A stretch of 64,000 nt of DNA, taken from assembly GCF_900169145.1 (NCBI RefSeq), contig NZ_FXZD01000004.1:186001-250000 (forward strand). Reading direction: 5' to 3'. The first letter of the stretch is position 1; every line of letters begins with the position of its first letter. The notes beneath the pieces were generated by a model. The model ran no database searches, was not told where the DNA came from, and saw only the letters and a program-made list of their open reading frames with translations. This document shows, piece after piece, positions 9,451 to 16,846 of this stretch. A program made the position numbers and the translations under genes. Source of the stretch: Brevibacterium antiquum CNRZ 918. Its GTDB lineage: Bacteria; Actinomycetota; Actinomycetes; Actinomycetales; Brevibacteriaceae.

Positions 9451-10472
9451 TGATTTCGTTGACCGGGCCAGGCAGTCCTGCATCCGATCCGGCTCCCCTT
9501 GGGGAGCCGGATCCGGTTCCGCATGCATCAAGCTTTGAGACCCCATACCCGAAGCGCAGAGAACTGCGCAACTCCGGTAAGGACTACTCGCCGGAAGATC
9601 TGGAGACGAACCCGGCTGCGGAGACCGGGCAGGACGTCCCCGAGGTGGCACAGAAGGACTACGGCAGGGCCGGACGAAATCTGCCCGCTGCGATCGGTAT
9701 CGGGCTGCTCATCGGCGGCGTCGTCCTGGCCTCGCTAATCGTCTACCCGATCTCCTTCCTCTTCATCATTCTCATCGCCATCGTCGCCGCGATGTGGGAA
9801 TTGGCCAACGCGCTGTCTCGTTCGGGATCACTCGTGTCGCGGATACCGACCATGGTGTCGGCGGCCTGCATGGTGGTGGCGACCTTCGTCGGCGGCCGCG
9901 AAGCACTGTGGGTGACCTTCGCCGCCAGCGCCGGCGCCGTCATGCTCTTCACCATGGTCGAGCGACGTAAGAACGCGGTCAAAGATGTCTCGCTGTCTCT
10001 CTTCGCACTGACCTATGTCGGTCTCATGGCCTGCTTCGTCGTGTACCTGCTGACCCAACCCGACGGCAATCTCTACGTCATCCTGTTCCTCGCCAGCGTG
10101 GTCGCCTCGGACACCGGCGGCTACGTCTTCGGCGTCCTTTGGGGTAAACATCCGATTGCACCGAGAATCTCCCCGAAGAAGTCGTGGGAAGGCTACATCG
10201 GCTCGGTGGTCTTCGCCGCCGCGGTCGCCACCATCCTCGCTGTGACTCTCTTCGACGCCCCGTTCTGGACCGGATTGGTCTTCGGTGCCGTCATCCCGGC
10301 CTTCGCCACCCTCGGCGACTTCAGCGAATCGATGATCAAACGCGATCTCGACCTTAAAGACATGGGAACACTGCTGCCTGGACATGGTGGCGTCATGGAC
10401 CGACTCGATTCGATCCTGCCCACCGCCCCGGTGGCTCTGGTGATGTTCTCGATCCTGCCCGGCTACCTCTGA
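9450..10472 (+). CDS. cdsA: phosphatidate cytidylyltransferase
   Basis: 340 residues; makes CDP-diacylglycerol from phosphatidic acid and CTP at the membrane, the branch point of phospholipid synthesis. About 80 hydrophilic N-terminal residues (PASDPAPLGEPDPVPHA...) are followed by several membrane segments from residue ~78 on. The CdsA signature is intact: SDTGGYVFGVLWGKHPIAPRISPKKSWEG in the middle and GDFSESMIKRDLDLKDMG...GHGGVMDRLDS near the end. The order frr-cdsA-rlmN is usual in actinobacteria. The hydrophilic N-terminal extension is longer than in E. coli. Confidence 0.95.
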   Translation: MISLTGPGSPASDPAPLGEPDPVPHASSFETPYPKRRELRNSGKDYSPEDLETNPAAETGQDVPEVAQKDYGRAGRNLPAAIGIGLLIGGVVLASLIVYPISFLFIILIAIVAAMWELANALSRSGSLVSRIPTMVSAACMVVATFVGGREALWVTFAASAGAVMLFTMVERRKNAVKDVSLSLFALTYVGLMACFVVYLLTQPDGNLYVILFLASVVASDTGGYVFGVLWGKHPIAPRISPKKSWEGYIGSVVFAAAVATILAVTLFDAPFWTGLVFGAVIPAFATLGDFSESMIKRDLDLKDMGTLLPGHGGVMDRLDSILPTAPVALVMFSILPGYL

Positions 10473-10480
10473 TCCGCAGC

Positions 10481-10528
10481 GGCCCGGCCGTCAACCGGCC
10501 CGGCCGTCAACAGGCCCGGCCGTCAACA
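10481..10528. repeat. three tandem 16-bp repeats after cdsA
   Basis: The unit GGCCCGGCCGTCAACA occurs at 10481-10496 (last base C), 10497-10512 and 10513-10528, followed by a decayed GGCGTGGCGG. It lies 9 bases behind the cdsA stop. The GGCCCGGCC core is self-complementary apart from its centre, so the RNA could fold in several registers. Confidence 0.8.
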
Positions 10529-10569
10529 GGCGTGGCGGCACACACACCCCAAGAGATTTGCTCTCATGA

Positions 10570-10584
10570 GACAATAGTCGTGTG
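10570..10584 (+). promoter_or_regulatory. -10 box for a probably leaderless rlmN mRNA
   Basis: GACAAT (10570-10575) lies 6 bases before the GTG start at 10582; there is no SD. A -35 is not evident. Confidence 0.35.
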
Positions 10585-11889
10585 AGTTCTCAAGCAGGCA
10601 ACAGGCAGACCCGTCCCATCGTCGAACACGCAGACGGGACGACATCGAAGACGCCGACGCGTGAGGGTCGTCCGCTGCTCAATTTCAAATCTCCGCGAGC
10701 CAGTCAGCCGAAGCAGCATCTGGCTGATATGACGATGGACGAACGCATCGAAGCGGTCAAGGAGATGGGGCTGCCCGCCTTCCGCGCCAAGCAGATCTCG
10801 ACCCACTACTTCTCGCACTACCAGACCGATGTCGAGTCCATGACCGACCTGCCCAAGGATCTGCGTGCGGACCTGCAGGAACGATTCTTCCCCCACCTTC
10901 TGACCGAGGTGCGTCGCCTGCGGACCGCGAATGGCGACACGATCAAATTCCTGTGGCGCCTCTACGACGGTGCGCTCGTCGAATCGGTGCTCATGCGCTA
11001 CCGCAATCGCGTCACACTGTGTGTCTCCAGCCAGTGCGGCTGCGGAATGAACTGTCCCTTCTGTGCGACGGGACAGCAGGGCTTGACACGCAACATGTCC
11101 GCCGCGGAGATCGTCGAACAGGTCATCCGCGCCAACCAGGTCATCGCCGCGGGCGAGCTCGCACCGGCACCCTCGGGCGATATGCCCGCGGAAGGTGAGA
11201 CCGCTCTCGGCGCCGAATCCGATGAAGACCAGGGTGAAACATCCGAGGCCACGGTCGATGAATCGGAAGCCACCGCCTCGGCGACGGGACCCGAACGCGT
11301 CTCCAATATCGTGTTCATGGGAATGGGCGAACCCCTGGCCAACTACAAGCGGGTGATGAACGCGGTGCGCCGATTCGTCGAGCCTGGTCCGCAGGGACTG
11401 GGAATGTCGGCCCGTCGGATCACCATCTCCACGGTCGGCCTGGTCCCAGGCATCAACAAGCTGGCGGCCGAGGAGATTCCGGTCACCTTCGCCCTCAGCC
11501 TCCACGCACCCGATGATGAACTGCGCGACGAGATGATCCCGGTCAACACCCGCTGGAAGGCTGATGAAGCCATCGATGCCGCGTACAACTACTACCAGGT
11601 GACAGGACGTCGGGTGAGCATCGAATACGCGCTCATCAAGGACATGAACGATCACCCCTGGCGTGCGGAGCTGCTGGCGAAGAAGCTCAACGCCCGTGGT
11701 CGCGGCTGGGTCCACGTCAATCCGATCCCGCTCAACCCGACGCCCGGCTCCGTGTGGACCGCGTCCGAGCCTGAGGTGGCGGACGAATTCGTGCGCAGGC
11801 TCATCGACCAGGGGATCCCCACGACGATCCGCGATACGCGCGGTTCGGACATCGATGGGGCCTGCGGACAGCTCGCTGCCGCTGACTGA
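10582..11889 (+). CDS. rlmN: 23S rRNA (adenine-C2) methyltransferase RlmN
   Basis: 435 residues; radical-SAM enzyme that methylates A2503 of 23S rRNA and A37 of some tRNAs. The 4Fe-4S motif is C154xxxC158xxC161 (CGMNCPFC); C147 in TLCVSSQ and the Cys in DIDGACGQL near the C-terminus are the two catalytic cysteines. GMGEPLANY (about 247-255) binds SAM. Odd: residues ~191-238, between the cluster loop and GMGEP, are an acidic low-complexity insertion (GETALGAESDEDQGETSEAT...) absent from E. coli RlmN. The N-terminal ~45 residues are also extra. The GTG start has a -10 box 6 bases upstream. Confidence 0.95.
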   Translation: MSSQAGNRQTRPIVEHADGTTSKTPTREGRPLLNFKSPRASQPKQHLADMTMDERIEAVKEMGLPAFRAKQISTHYFSHYQTDVESMTDLPKDLRADLQERFFPHLLTEVRRLRTANGDTIKFLWRLYDGALVESVLMRYRNRVTLCVSSQCGCGMNCPFCATGQQGLTRNMSAAEIVEQVIRANQVIAAGELAPAPSGDMPAEGETALGAESDEDQGETSEATVDESEATASATGPERVSNIVFMGMGEPLANYKRVMNAVRRFVEPGPQGLGMSARRITISTVGLVPGINKLAAEEIPVTFALSLHAPDDELRDEMIPVNTRWKADEAIDAAYNYYQVTGRRVSIEYALIKDMNDHPWRAELLAKKLNARGRGWVHVNPIPLNPTPGSVWTASEPEVADEFVRRLIDQGIPTTIRDTRGSDIDGACGQLAAAD

Positions 11890-11972
11890 GAAGTCGCGAA
11901 CACGCATTTTCCGCGTCCGCCATTTACCATGGTGGATAAGACACTCACGCACGATTCGCTTCTGGAGGCTAC

Positions 11973-12533
11973 ATGGCGGACACGACTTTCCCCCGAATGT
12001 CCGGATGGAAGAACGGCTACGACCCGAAACAAGTCGACAGCTTCTTCAAACGTGCGCGCGAATCCTTCGAACGCCCCACCCCGCAGCCCGGTGACCTCGA
12101 CTCCCGAGCGGTGCGCACCGTCGGCTTCGATCTGGTGCGCAAGGGATACCACGTCGCCGTCGTCGATGCCGCACTCGACCGCCTCGAAGACGCCTTCGCC
12201 AAACAGGCACGCGACCGCCTCATCGCACAGTCGGGCCAAGATGCCTGGGTATCCGAACTGACCCGTGTTGCCTCGTCCCTGCGGGGACGCCTGGTCCGCG
12301 AACCCGGTGAGCACTTCGACAATCCGGCCCCGGGAGTCATCGGCTACGACATCGATCAGGTTGATGACATGTGCGAGAAGGTCAACGCCTACTTCACGCA
12401 GGGTGTGGCGATGAGCGTCGACCAGGTCCGCCGTGTCCTGTTCAAGACGGCCAAGGGCACCAAGGCCTACGACGAGGACCAGGTGGATGCCTTCATCGAC
12501 CGCGTCGTCGAAGTGATGGCCTCCGTTGACTGA
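11973..12533 (+). CDS. DivIVA-repeat protein (duplicated module)
   Basis: 186 residues with four DivIVA-type motifs: GYDPKQVDSFFKR (15-27), GYHVAVVDAALDR (58-70), GYDIDQVDDMCEK (124-136) and AYDEDQVDAFIDR (165-177). They fall into two similar halves, each a GYDxxQVD motif followed by a VR.V.F...KG.xAY-type motif, so the protein looks like a tandem duplication of one module. Known DivIVA/Wag31 proteins bind curved membrane at poles and septa through such N-terminal motifs. Here there is no long C-terminal coiled coil, so an adaptor rather than a polar scaffold is more likely. SD TGGAGG precedes the ATG. The next gene starts inside its last codons. Confidence 0.8.
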   Translation: MADTTFPRMSGWKNGYDPKQVDSFFKRARESFERPTPQPGDLDSRAVRTVGFDLVRKGYHVAVVDAALDRLEDAFAKQARDRLIAQSGQDAWVSELTRVASSLRGRLVREPGEHFDNPAPGVIGYDIDQVDDMCEKVNAYFTQGVAMSVDQVRRVLFKTAKGTKAYDEDQVDAFIDRVVEVMASVD

Positions 12534-13245
12534 CTTCCACTACTTCGAAGCACCCACAGACACCTTCGCCGGAACACTCAACCCGGTGTTCGAGCTGCTC
12601 GACTTCCCGATCGTCATGGGCGGCGCCGATGACATCGTCCTGACCGGACCGACCCCGGAGTCACCACTGGTCGATGGCCGCGAAGTCACCGACCCGCGGC
12701 TGGTCAAGGCGCTGTCGAAGCCCGTGGAACTCGATCGCGCCGAGGTGCTGGACCGAAGCGCGAAACTCGGCGGAATCCTCCGCGCCATGGGGGTCGTGGG
12801 CACTGAGAGCGAACGAGTAGTCATCGCCGAGGATGTTCCACCGATCTCTCGGGCACTGAGCATCCTCGGTGCCGTCCGCATCGGAGCCAGCGTCGACGTG
12901 CGCTCCGGCGCCGCGTCAACCCTGGACACGTCGTCAGCGAAGTCTTCCTCCGCTCAGGCCGGAGCCGAAGGCATCACCACGGTGATCGTCCACACGATCG
13001 ACGCTCCTCCGATCGAATCGGGACGGGCATCGGTCAAGGTCATCCGTTCCCAGTTCGAGGGTGTCGGCATCACCGTCGCAGGCGAGACTGCGAACATCGA
13101 CCAAGCGATGAGGGACTCTCGAGTCGAACCAGCCGCAGTGGCCGCGCTGAGACCCGACCGGCCGCTGATCGTCATAGACGAGAAGCTGCTCGACGCGCAG
13201 TCGAGCCTGGAATGGCTGTCCCAGGAGATCCTCGCTGAGGTCTGA
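12526..13245 (+). CDS. protein resembling a truncated AMP-forming acyl-CoA synthetase
   Basis: 239 residues; no full enzyme recognised. The stretch VELDRAEVLDRSAKLGGILRAMGVVGTESERVVIAEDVPPISRALSILGAVRIGA resembles the region of acetyl/propionyl-CoA synthetases where a ligase reads ...ARVLRALGVxxGDRVVI...MLACARIGA. The following residues, however, do not contain the P-loop-like TSGTTG or the YG.TE adenylation motifs, and the protein stops at about a third of ligase length. It is therefore either a degenerate stand-alone relative or a binding protein. TTG start at 12526 overlaps the DivIVA-repeat gene by 8 bases, so it is probably co-translated with it. The reading frame is open and codon use looks normal, so it seems to be expressed. 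Confidence 0.55.
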   Translation: MTDFHYFEAPTDTFAGTLNPVFELLDFPIVMGGADDIVLTGPTPESPLVDGREVTDPRLVKALSKPVELDRAEVLDRSAKLGGILRAMGVVGTESERVVIAEDVPPISRALSILGAVRIGASVDVRSGAASTLDTSSAKSSSAQAGAEGITTVIVHTIDAPPIESGRASVKVIRSQFEGVGITVAGETANIDQAMRDSRVEPAAVAALRPDRPLIVIDEKLLDAQSSLEWLSQEILAEV

Positions 13246-13273
13246 GGCCACTGGTCCAGAAGAGTCTGAGCAG

Positions 13274-14065
13274 TTGAGCGCCGCCTCGGTGGCCGCCCAT
13301 CTGCGCCACGCAGGGTGCGTCTTCGCCGAAGACGAAGCCCGGATTCTGATTCAAGCCGCGCAGGAATCCTCTTCTGACACGGCAGACCGCGAAGCCACCC
13401 TGACCGGACTCACGGCTCGGCGCGTGGCGGGCGAACCTCTCGAACAGGTCGTCGGCTGGGTCGAATTCGCAGGTCAGCGGCTCGCCGTAGCTCCAAACGT
13501 GTTCGTACCCCGGCAGCGAACCACGCTGCTGGCGAAACAATCGGTGCGTGCCGTCAGAGAAGCGGGGGCCGGAGCACGCTTCCTCGAAGCATTCTGCGGC
13601 GTGGGGCCTGTAGCCGCCTCAGTGTTGCGGGCGTCTCCTGAAGCTGAGATCCACATCGGCGATCGGGACGAATCGACCCTTGCCTGTGCGCGGAGAAATA
13701 TCGGGCCACATGGCGAATACCATCTGCTCAACTGCTTGGACGGTCTGCCGCAGCACCTGGCGGGCAGCTTCGACGTCATCTCAGCAGTTCCGCCCTACGT
13801 TCCCGACGCTGCGGCGATGTTTCTGCCCAGGGAGGCACGGGACCACGAGACGTCGGCGGCCCTGTTCGGAGGAGCCGACGGCCTGGACCTGGTCCGGCGC
13901 CTCATCGGAGAATCACATCAGTGGTTGTCTCCAGGCGGCGTTGTGCTGATCGAATGCGGGATCGAACAGCAGCACACCGCCGTCGAATTCGCTGCGACCG
14001 CGGGATTCTCGGCCAGCATCGTCCTTGGTGATGACGAGCAGACCACGGTGCTGAAGCTGCGGTGA
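13274..14065 (+). CDS. PrmC/HemK-related protein-glutamine methyltransferase-like protein
   Basis: 263 residues. The N-terminal helical part carries GEPLEQVVGWVEFAGQRLAVAPNVFVPRQRTTLLA, typical of PrmC relatives (compare GxP...xG...F.....v...vLiPRpdTE). The Rossmann methyltransferase part has LEAFCGVGPVAASVL as SAM-binding motif I. The catalytic NPPY of N5-glutamine methyltransferases is VPPYVPD here, so the Asn that contacts the glutamine amide is replaced by Val. The family of PrmC paralogues with unknown substrate in actinobacteria is the closest match I recall. TTG start at 13274; GTG 13289 is an alternative. Separate from, but 28 bases behind, the ligase-like gene. Confidence 0.7.
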   Translation: MSAASVAAHLRHAGCVFAEDEARILIQAAQESSSDTADREATLTGLTARRVAGEPLEQVVGWVEFAGQRLAVAPNVFVPRQRTTLLAKQSVRAVREAGAGARFLEAFCGVGPVAASVLRASPEAEIHIGDRDESTLACARRNIGPHGEYHLLNCLDGLPQHLAGSFDVISAVPPYVPDAAAMFLPREARDHETSAALFGGADGLDLVRRLIGESHQWLSPGGVVLIECGIEQQHTAVEFAATAGFSASIVLGDDEQTTVLKLR

Positions 14066-14088
14066 CCAGGGTCAGCCGGCAACGCGCC

Positions 14089-14134
14089 GTCGACTGACCG
14101 CCGCGCCGGCACAACGTCGACTGACCGCCGCGCC
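14089..14134. repeat. two 19-bp direct repeats, period 27
   Basis: GTCGACTGACCGCCGCGCC at 14089-14107 and again at 14116-14134, separated by 8 bases. Non-coding, between the methyltransferase stop and the large inverted repeat. Confidence 0.8.
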
Positions 14135-14147
14135 CGTACAACAACGA

Positions 14148-14215
14148 CAACCGCTTGCCAGAAGTGTGGGAGCACAGCATTTGTGCTCTACGTTCACACT
14201 TCTGGCAAGCGGTTG
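14148..14215. terminator. perfect 21-bp-arm inverted repeat with nested hairpin
   Basis: The left arm 14148-14168 begins CAACCGCTTGCC and ends AGAAGTGTG; 14195-14215 is its exact reverse complement. The loop contains a second perfect repeat, GAGCACA (14170-14176) and TGTGCTC (14182-14188). It lies between two convergent genes, so a bidirectional terminator is the simplest reading, but there is no T-run and the arms are much longer than needed. Confidence 0.65.
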
Positions 14216-14272
14216 CTATGCGGCGGTCGGAGAGCACCGAGGACGTGGAGGCGCCGCCCGCGCTGCACGCTT

Positions 14273-14314
14273 GTCGACCGGCGCTGCACGCGAGTCGACC
14301 GGCGCTGCACGCGA
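14273..14314. repeat. two 21-bp tandem repeats behind the acyl-CoA dehydrogenase
   Basis: The unit begins GTCGACCGGCGCTGCACG; copies at 14273-14293 and 14294-14314 are identical, with partial copies on either side (CGCTGCACGC at about 14260, GTCGAT at 14315). It ends 6 bases from the stop codon of the minus-strand gene. Confidence 0.8.
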
Positions 14315-14319
14315 GTCGA

Positions 14320-15519
14320 TCAGTTCGCGAAGGCGTTGATTCCGGTCAGGCTGCGGCCGAGTGTGAGCTGATGGACCTCGTGGGTGCCTTCGTAGGTGAG
14401 CACGGTCTCGAGGTTGACGGCGTGGCGCAGTGGTGGGTATTCGCTGGTGATGCCCGAACCGCCGAACAGCGCGCGCAGGTCCCGACACACGTTCATCGCT
14501 GTGTCGACGTTGACCATCTTGCCCAGGCTGATCTGCTCGGGACGCACCCCGTTCTCCGAGTCCTTGAGCTTCCCCAGATGGGCGGCGAGCAGTGTGATCT
14601 GCGAGTACTGGCCGAAGGCCTTCGCGAGCTTCTGCTGGCTGATCTGGAACGAGGAGAGCGGGCGGTCGAACTGAACGCGGGTGCCGGTGTAGTCCAGCGC
14701 AGACTGGAGGGCGTCGCGTGCTGCGCCGGTGACTCCGAAGACGATTCCGTAGCGGGCTTCGGACAGGCAGGACAACGGTCCCTTCAGACCCTTGGCCTCA
14801 GGCAGCATGGCATCTTCGGGCAGGCGCACGTTGTCGAGGACGATCTCGCCGGTGATCGAGGCACGGAGGGAGATCTTGCGGTGGATCTCGGGAGTCTGGA
14901 CGCCCTCGGTGTCGCTGGGGACGACGAATCCTCGGACAACGGGCTTGCCCTTGGAGTCGGTCTCCTCAGTCTTGGCCCAGACGACCATGACATCGGAGAC
15001 GGGGGAGTTCGTGATCCACATCTTCGCGCCGTTGAGGATCCAATCGGACCCGTCCTTCTTCGCTGTCGTCTTCATACCCGACGGGTCAGAGCCGACATCC
15101 GGTTCGGTCAGACCGAAGCAGCCGATGGCCTTGCCTGCCGCCATCTTCGGCAGCCATTCTTCCTTCTGCGCCTCGGAGCCGAAGTGGTGGATGGCGAACA
15201 TGGCCAGTGATCCCTGGACCGACACGAGCGAGCGCAGACCCGAGTCCACGGCTTCGAGCTCACGGCAGGCCAGACCGTACTGGGTGGCGGTGGATCCGCC
15301 GCAGCCGTAACCGTCGAGGTGCATGCCGAGGAGCCCGAGCTCGCCGAGTCCCTCCGCGAGTTCCCGAGCAGGGATCGTGGCGTCGAGGAAGTAGTCGCCG
15401 ATCTTGTCGCGGACGTTCTCATCAAGCCATTTCTTCACGATGGATGCGAACTCGAGGTCATCTTCCTCGAAGACCGAATCCAATCCCAGAATGTCGTCGG
15501 GGCTCAGCGTTGCACTCAT
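14320..15519 (-). CDS. acyl-CoA dehydrogenase, glutaryl-CoA dehydrogenase-like
   Basis: 399 residues from the ATG at 15519, which has an SD (GAGAGAGG) five bases away; an upstream ATG at 15552 has none. FAD-dependent alpha,beta-dehydrogenation of an acyl-CoA. Motifs: CFGLTEPDVGSDPSGMKT (FAD-binding), WILNGAKMWITNSP, RVQFDRPLSSFQISQQKLA, and the catalytic Glu in LTYEGTHEVHQLTLGR near the C-terminus. The EGTHEVHQL form and the whole C-terminal part resemble glutaryl-CoA dehydrogenase (lysine/tryptophan degradation to crotonyl-CoA). Substrate is inferred only; no other genes of that pathway are adjacent. It stands alone, divergent from dxr. Confidence 0.85.
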   Translation of the reverse strand: MSATLSPDDILGLDSVFEEDDLEFASIVKKWLDENVRDKIGDYFLDATIPARELAEGLGELGLLGMHLDGYGCGGSTATQYGLACRELEAVDSGLRSLVSVQGSLAMFAIHHFGSEAQKEEWLPKMAAGKAIGCFGLTEPDVGSDPSGMKTTAKKDGSDWILNGAKMWITNSPVSDVMVVWAKTEETDSKGKPVVRGFVVPSDTEGVQTPEIHRKISLRASITGEIVLDNVRLPEDAMLPEAKGLKGPLSCLSEARYGIVFGVTGAARDALQSALDYTGTRVQFDRPLSSFQISQQKLAKAFGQYSQITLLAAHLGKLKDSENGVRPEQISLGKMVNVDTAMNVCRDLRALFGGSGITSEYPPLRHAVNLETVLTYEGTHEVHQLTLGRSLTGINAFAN

Positions 15520-15618
15520 AAAAACCTCTCTCGCCATTGATTCGCATTGCATATCTCACGTCGCCGTTGACACCGATGTCGAGTCATTTCTCAGAGAACT
15601 TTGGCATTATCGGTAGGC

Positions 15619-16845
15619 GTGAGCAAACGTAGAATCATTGTAGTCGGCTCGACCGGTTCGGTCGGCACCCAGGCCCTCGATGTCCTGGCGGAGAATGCGG
15701 CGGATTTCGAAGTATTCGGCCTCGCTGCTGGAACCCAGCTCGATGCGCTGGTCGTCCAGGCCCTCGATTTCTCGGTCCCCGTCATCGGCCTCACCCACCC
15801 ACCTGAGGGTGGTCCGAGTGAGATCCGGCAGCGTCTGGAGCAGGCCGCCGGCGAACGGGGGATCAGTGATCCCGTCCGTGAGATCCACGTGGGCCCCGAC
15901 GCCGCCGAGGTGGTCGCTGGGCGCATGTGCGACATCGTCCTCAACGCGGTGACCGGAGCCGCCGGCCTCGGTGCGACCCTGGCAGCGCTCGACCGCGGCA
16001 CCGATGTCGCGCTGGCGAACAAGGAGTCGCTCATCATCGGCGGCTCGATCGTCCTCGATGCCGCGGCCCGCACCGGAGCCGCCCTGATCCCCGTCGACAG
16101 TGAGCACTCTGCGATCGCCCAGGCCCTGCGCTCGGGCACACACGGTGAGGTGAGCAAGCTCGTCATCACAGCCTCTGGTGGGCCCTTCCGCGGCATGACT
16201 CGTGATGCGCTGCGTCGTGTCACGCCGGCTCAGGCACTCAAACATCCCACCTGGTCGATGGGATCGATGATCACCATCAACTCGGCGACCCTGGTCAACA
16301 AGGGCCTCGAAGTCATCGAGGCCCATCTGCTCTTCGACATCGACTTCGACCACATCGAAGTCGTCGTCCATCCACAGTCCCAGATCCATTCGATGGTGGA
16401 GTTCAACGACGCTTCCACCCTCGCGCAGATCTCCCCACCGGATATGCGCCTGCCCATCGCCTACGCCCTGGGCACACAGGCAGACGGTCAGACCCGTCGG
16501 CTGGCATCCGGGGCGGTGGCGAACAACTGGGGACAGCCGATGCACTGGTCGTTCGAACCCGTCAACCACATCGCCTTCCCAGCGCTGGGTCTGGCCGTTG
16601 AAGCAGGACGGAAGCGGAAGAGCTTCCCCGCAGTGTTCAACGCCGCCAACGAGGTCCTCGTCGAAGCCTTCGTCAACGGTGAGATCCCATTCACCGGAAT
16701 CGACAAGGGAATCGAACGGGCGCTGCAGGCCCACGAACCTGCAGCCGAGCACACGGTCGACACCGTCCTTGCCGCCGACGCCTGGGCCAGGGAGTTCGCC
16801 CGCCGGGACTTGGCAGCACAGGGCAAGACCCTCGGCGGCTCCTGA
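15619..16845 (+). CDS. dxr: 1-deoxy-D-xylulose 5-phosphate reductoisomerase
   Basis: 408 residues; NADPH-dependent second step of the MEP isoprenoid pathway. The N-terminus SKRRIIVVGSTGSVGTQALDVL is the dinucleotide-binding loop. LANKESLIIGG, PVDSEHSAIAQAL, and SGGPFRGM...HPTWSMGSMITINSATLVNKGLEVIEAHLLF are the substrate/metal-binding and flexible-loop regions. I chose the GTG at 15619; a TTG at 15601 in frame is possible. CATTAT at 15605-15610 could be a -10 close to the start. One base separates its stop from the site-2 protease gene, the usual actinobacterial dxr-rip-ispG arrangement. Confidence 0.97.
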   Translation: MSKRRIIVVGSTGSVGTQALDVLAENAADFEVFGLAAGTQLDALVVQALDFSVPVIGLTHPPEGGPSEIRQRLEQAAGERGISDPVREIHVGPDAAEVVAGRMCDIVLNAVTGAAGLGATLAALDRGTDVALANKESLIIGGSIVLDAAARTGAALIPVDSEHSAIAQALRSGTHGEVSKLVITASGGPFRGMTRDALRRVTPAQALKHPTWSMGSMITINSATLVNKGLEVIEAHLLFDIDFDHIEVVVHPQSQIHSMVEFNDASTLAQISPPDMRLPIAYALGTQADGQTRRLASGAVANNWGQPMHWSFEPVNHIAFPALGLAVEAGRKRKSFPAVFNAANEVLVEAFVNGEIPFTGIDKGIERALQAHEPAAEHTVDTVLAADAWAREFARRDLAAQGKTLGGS

Positions 16846-16846
16846 T

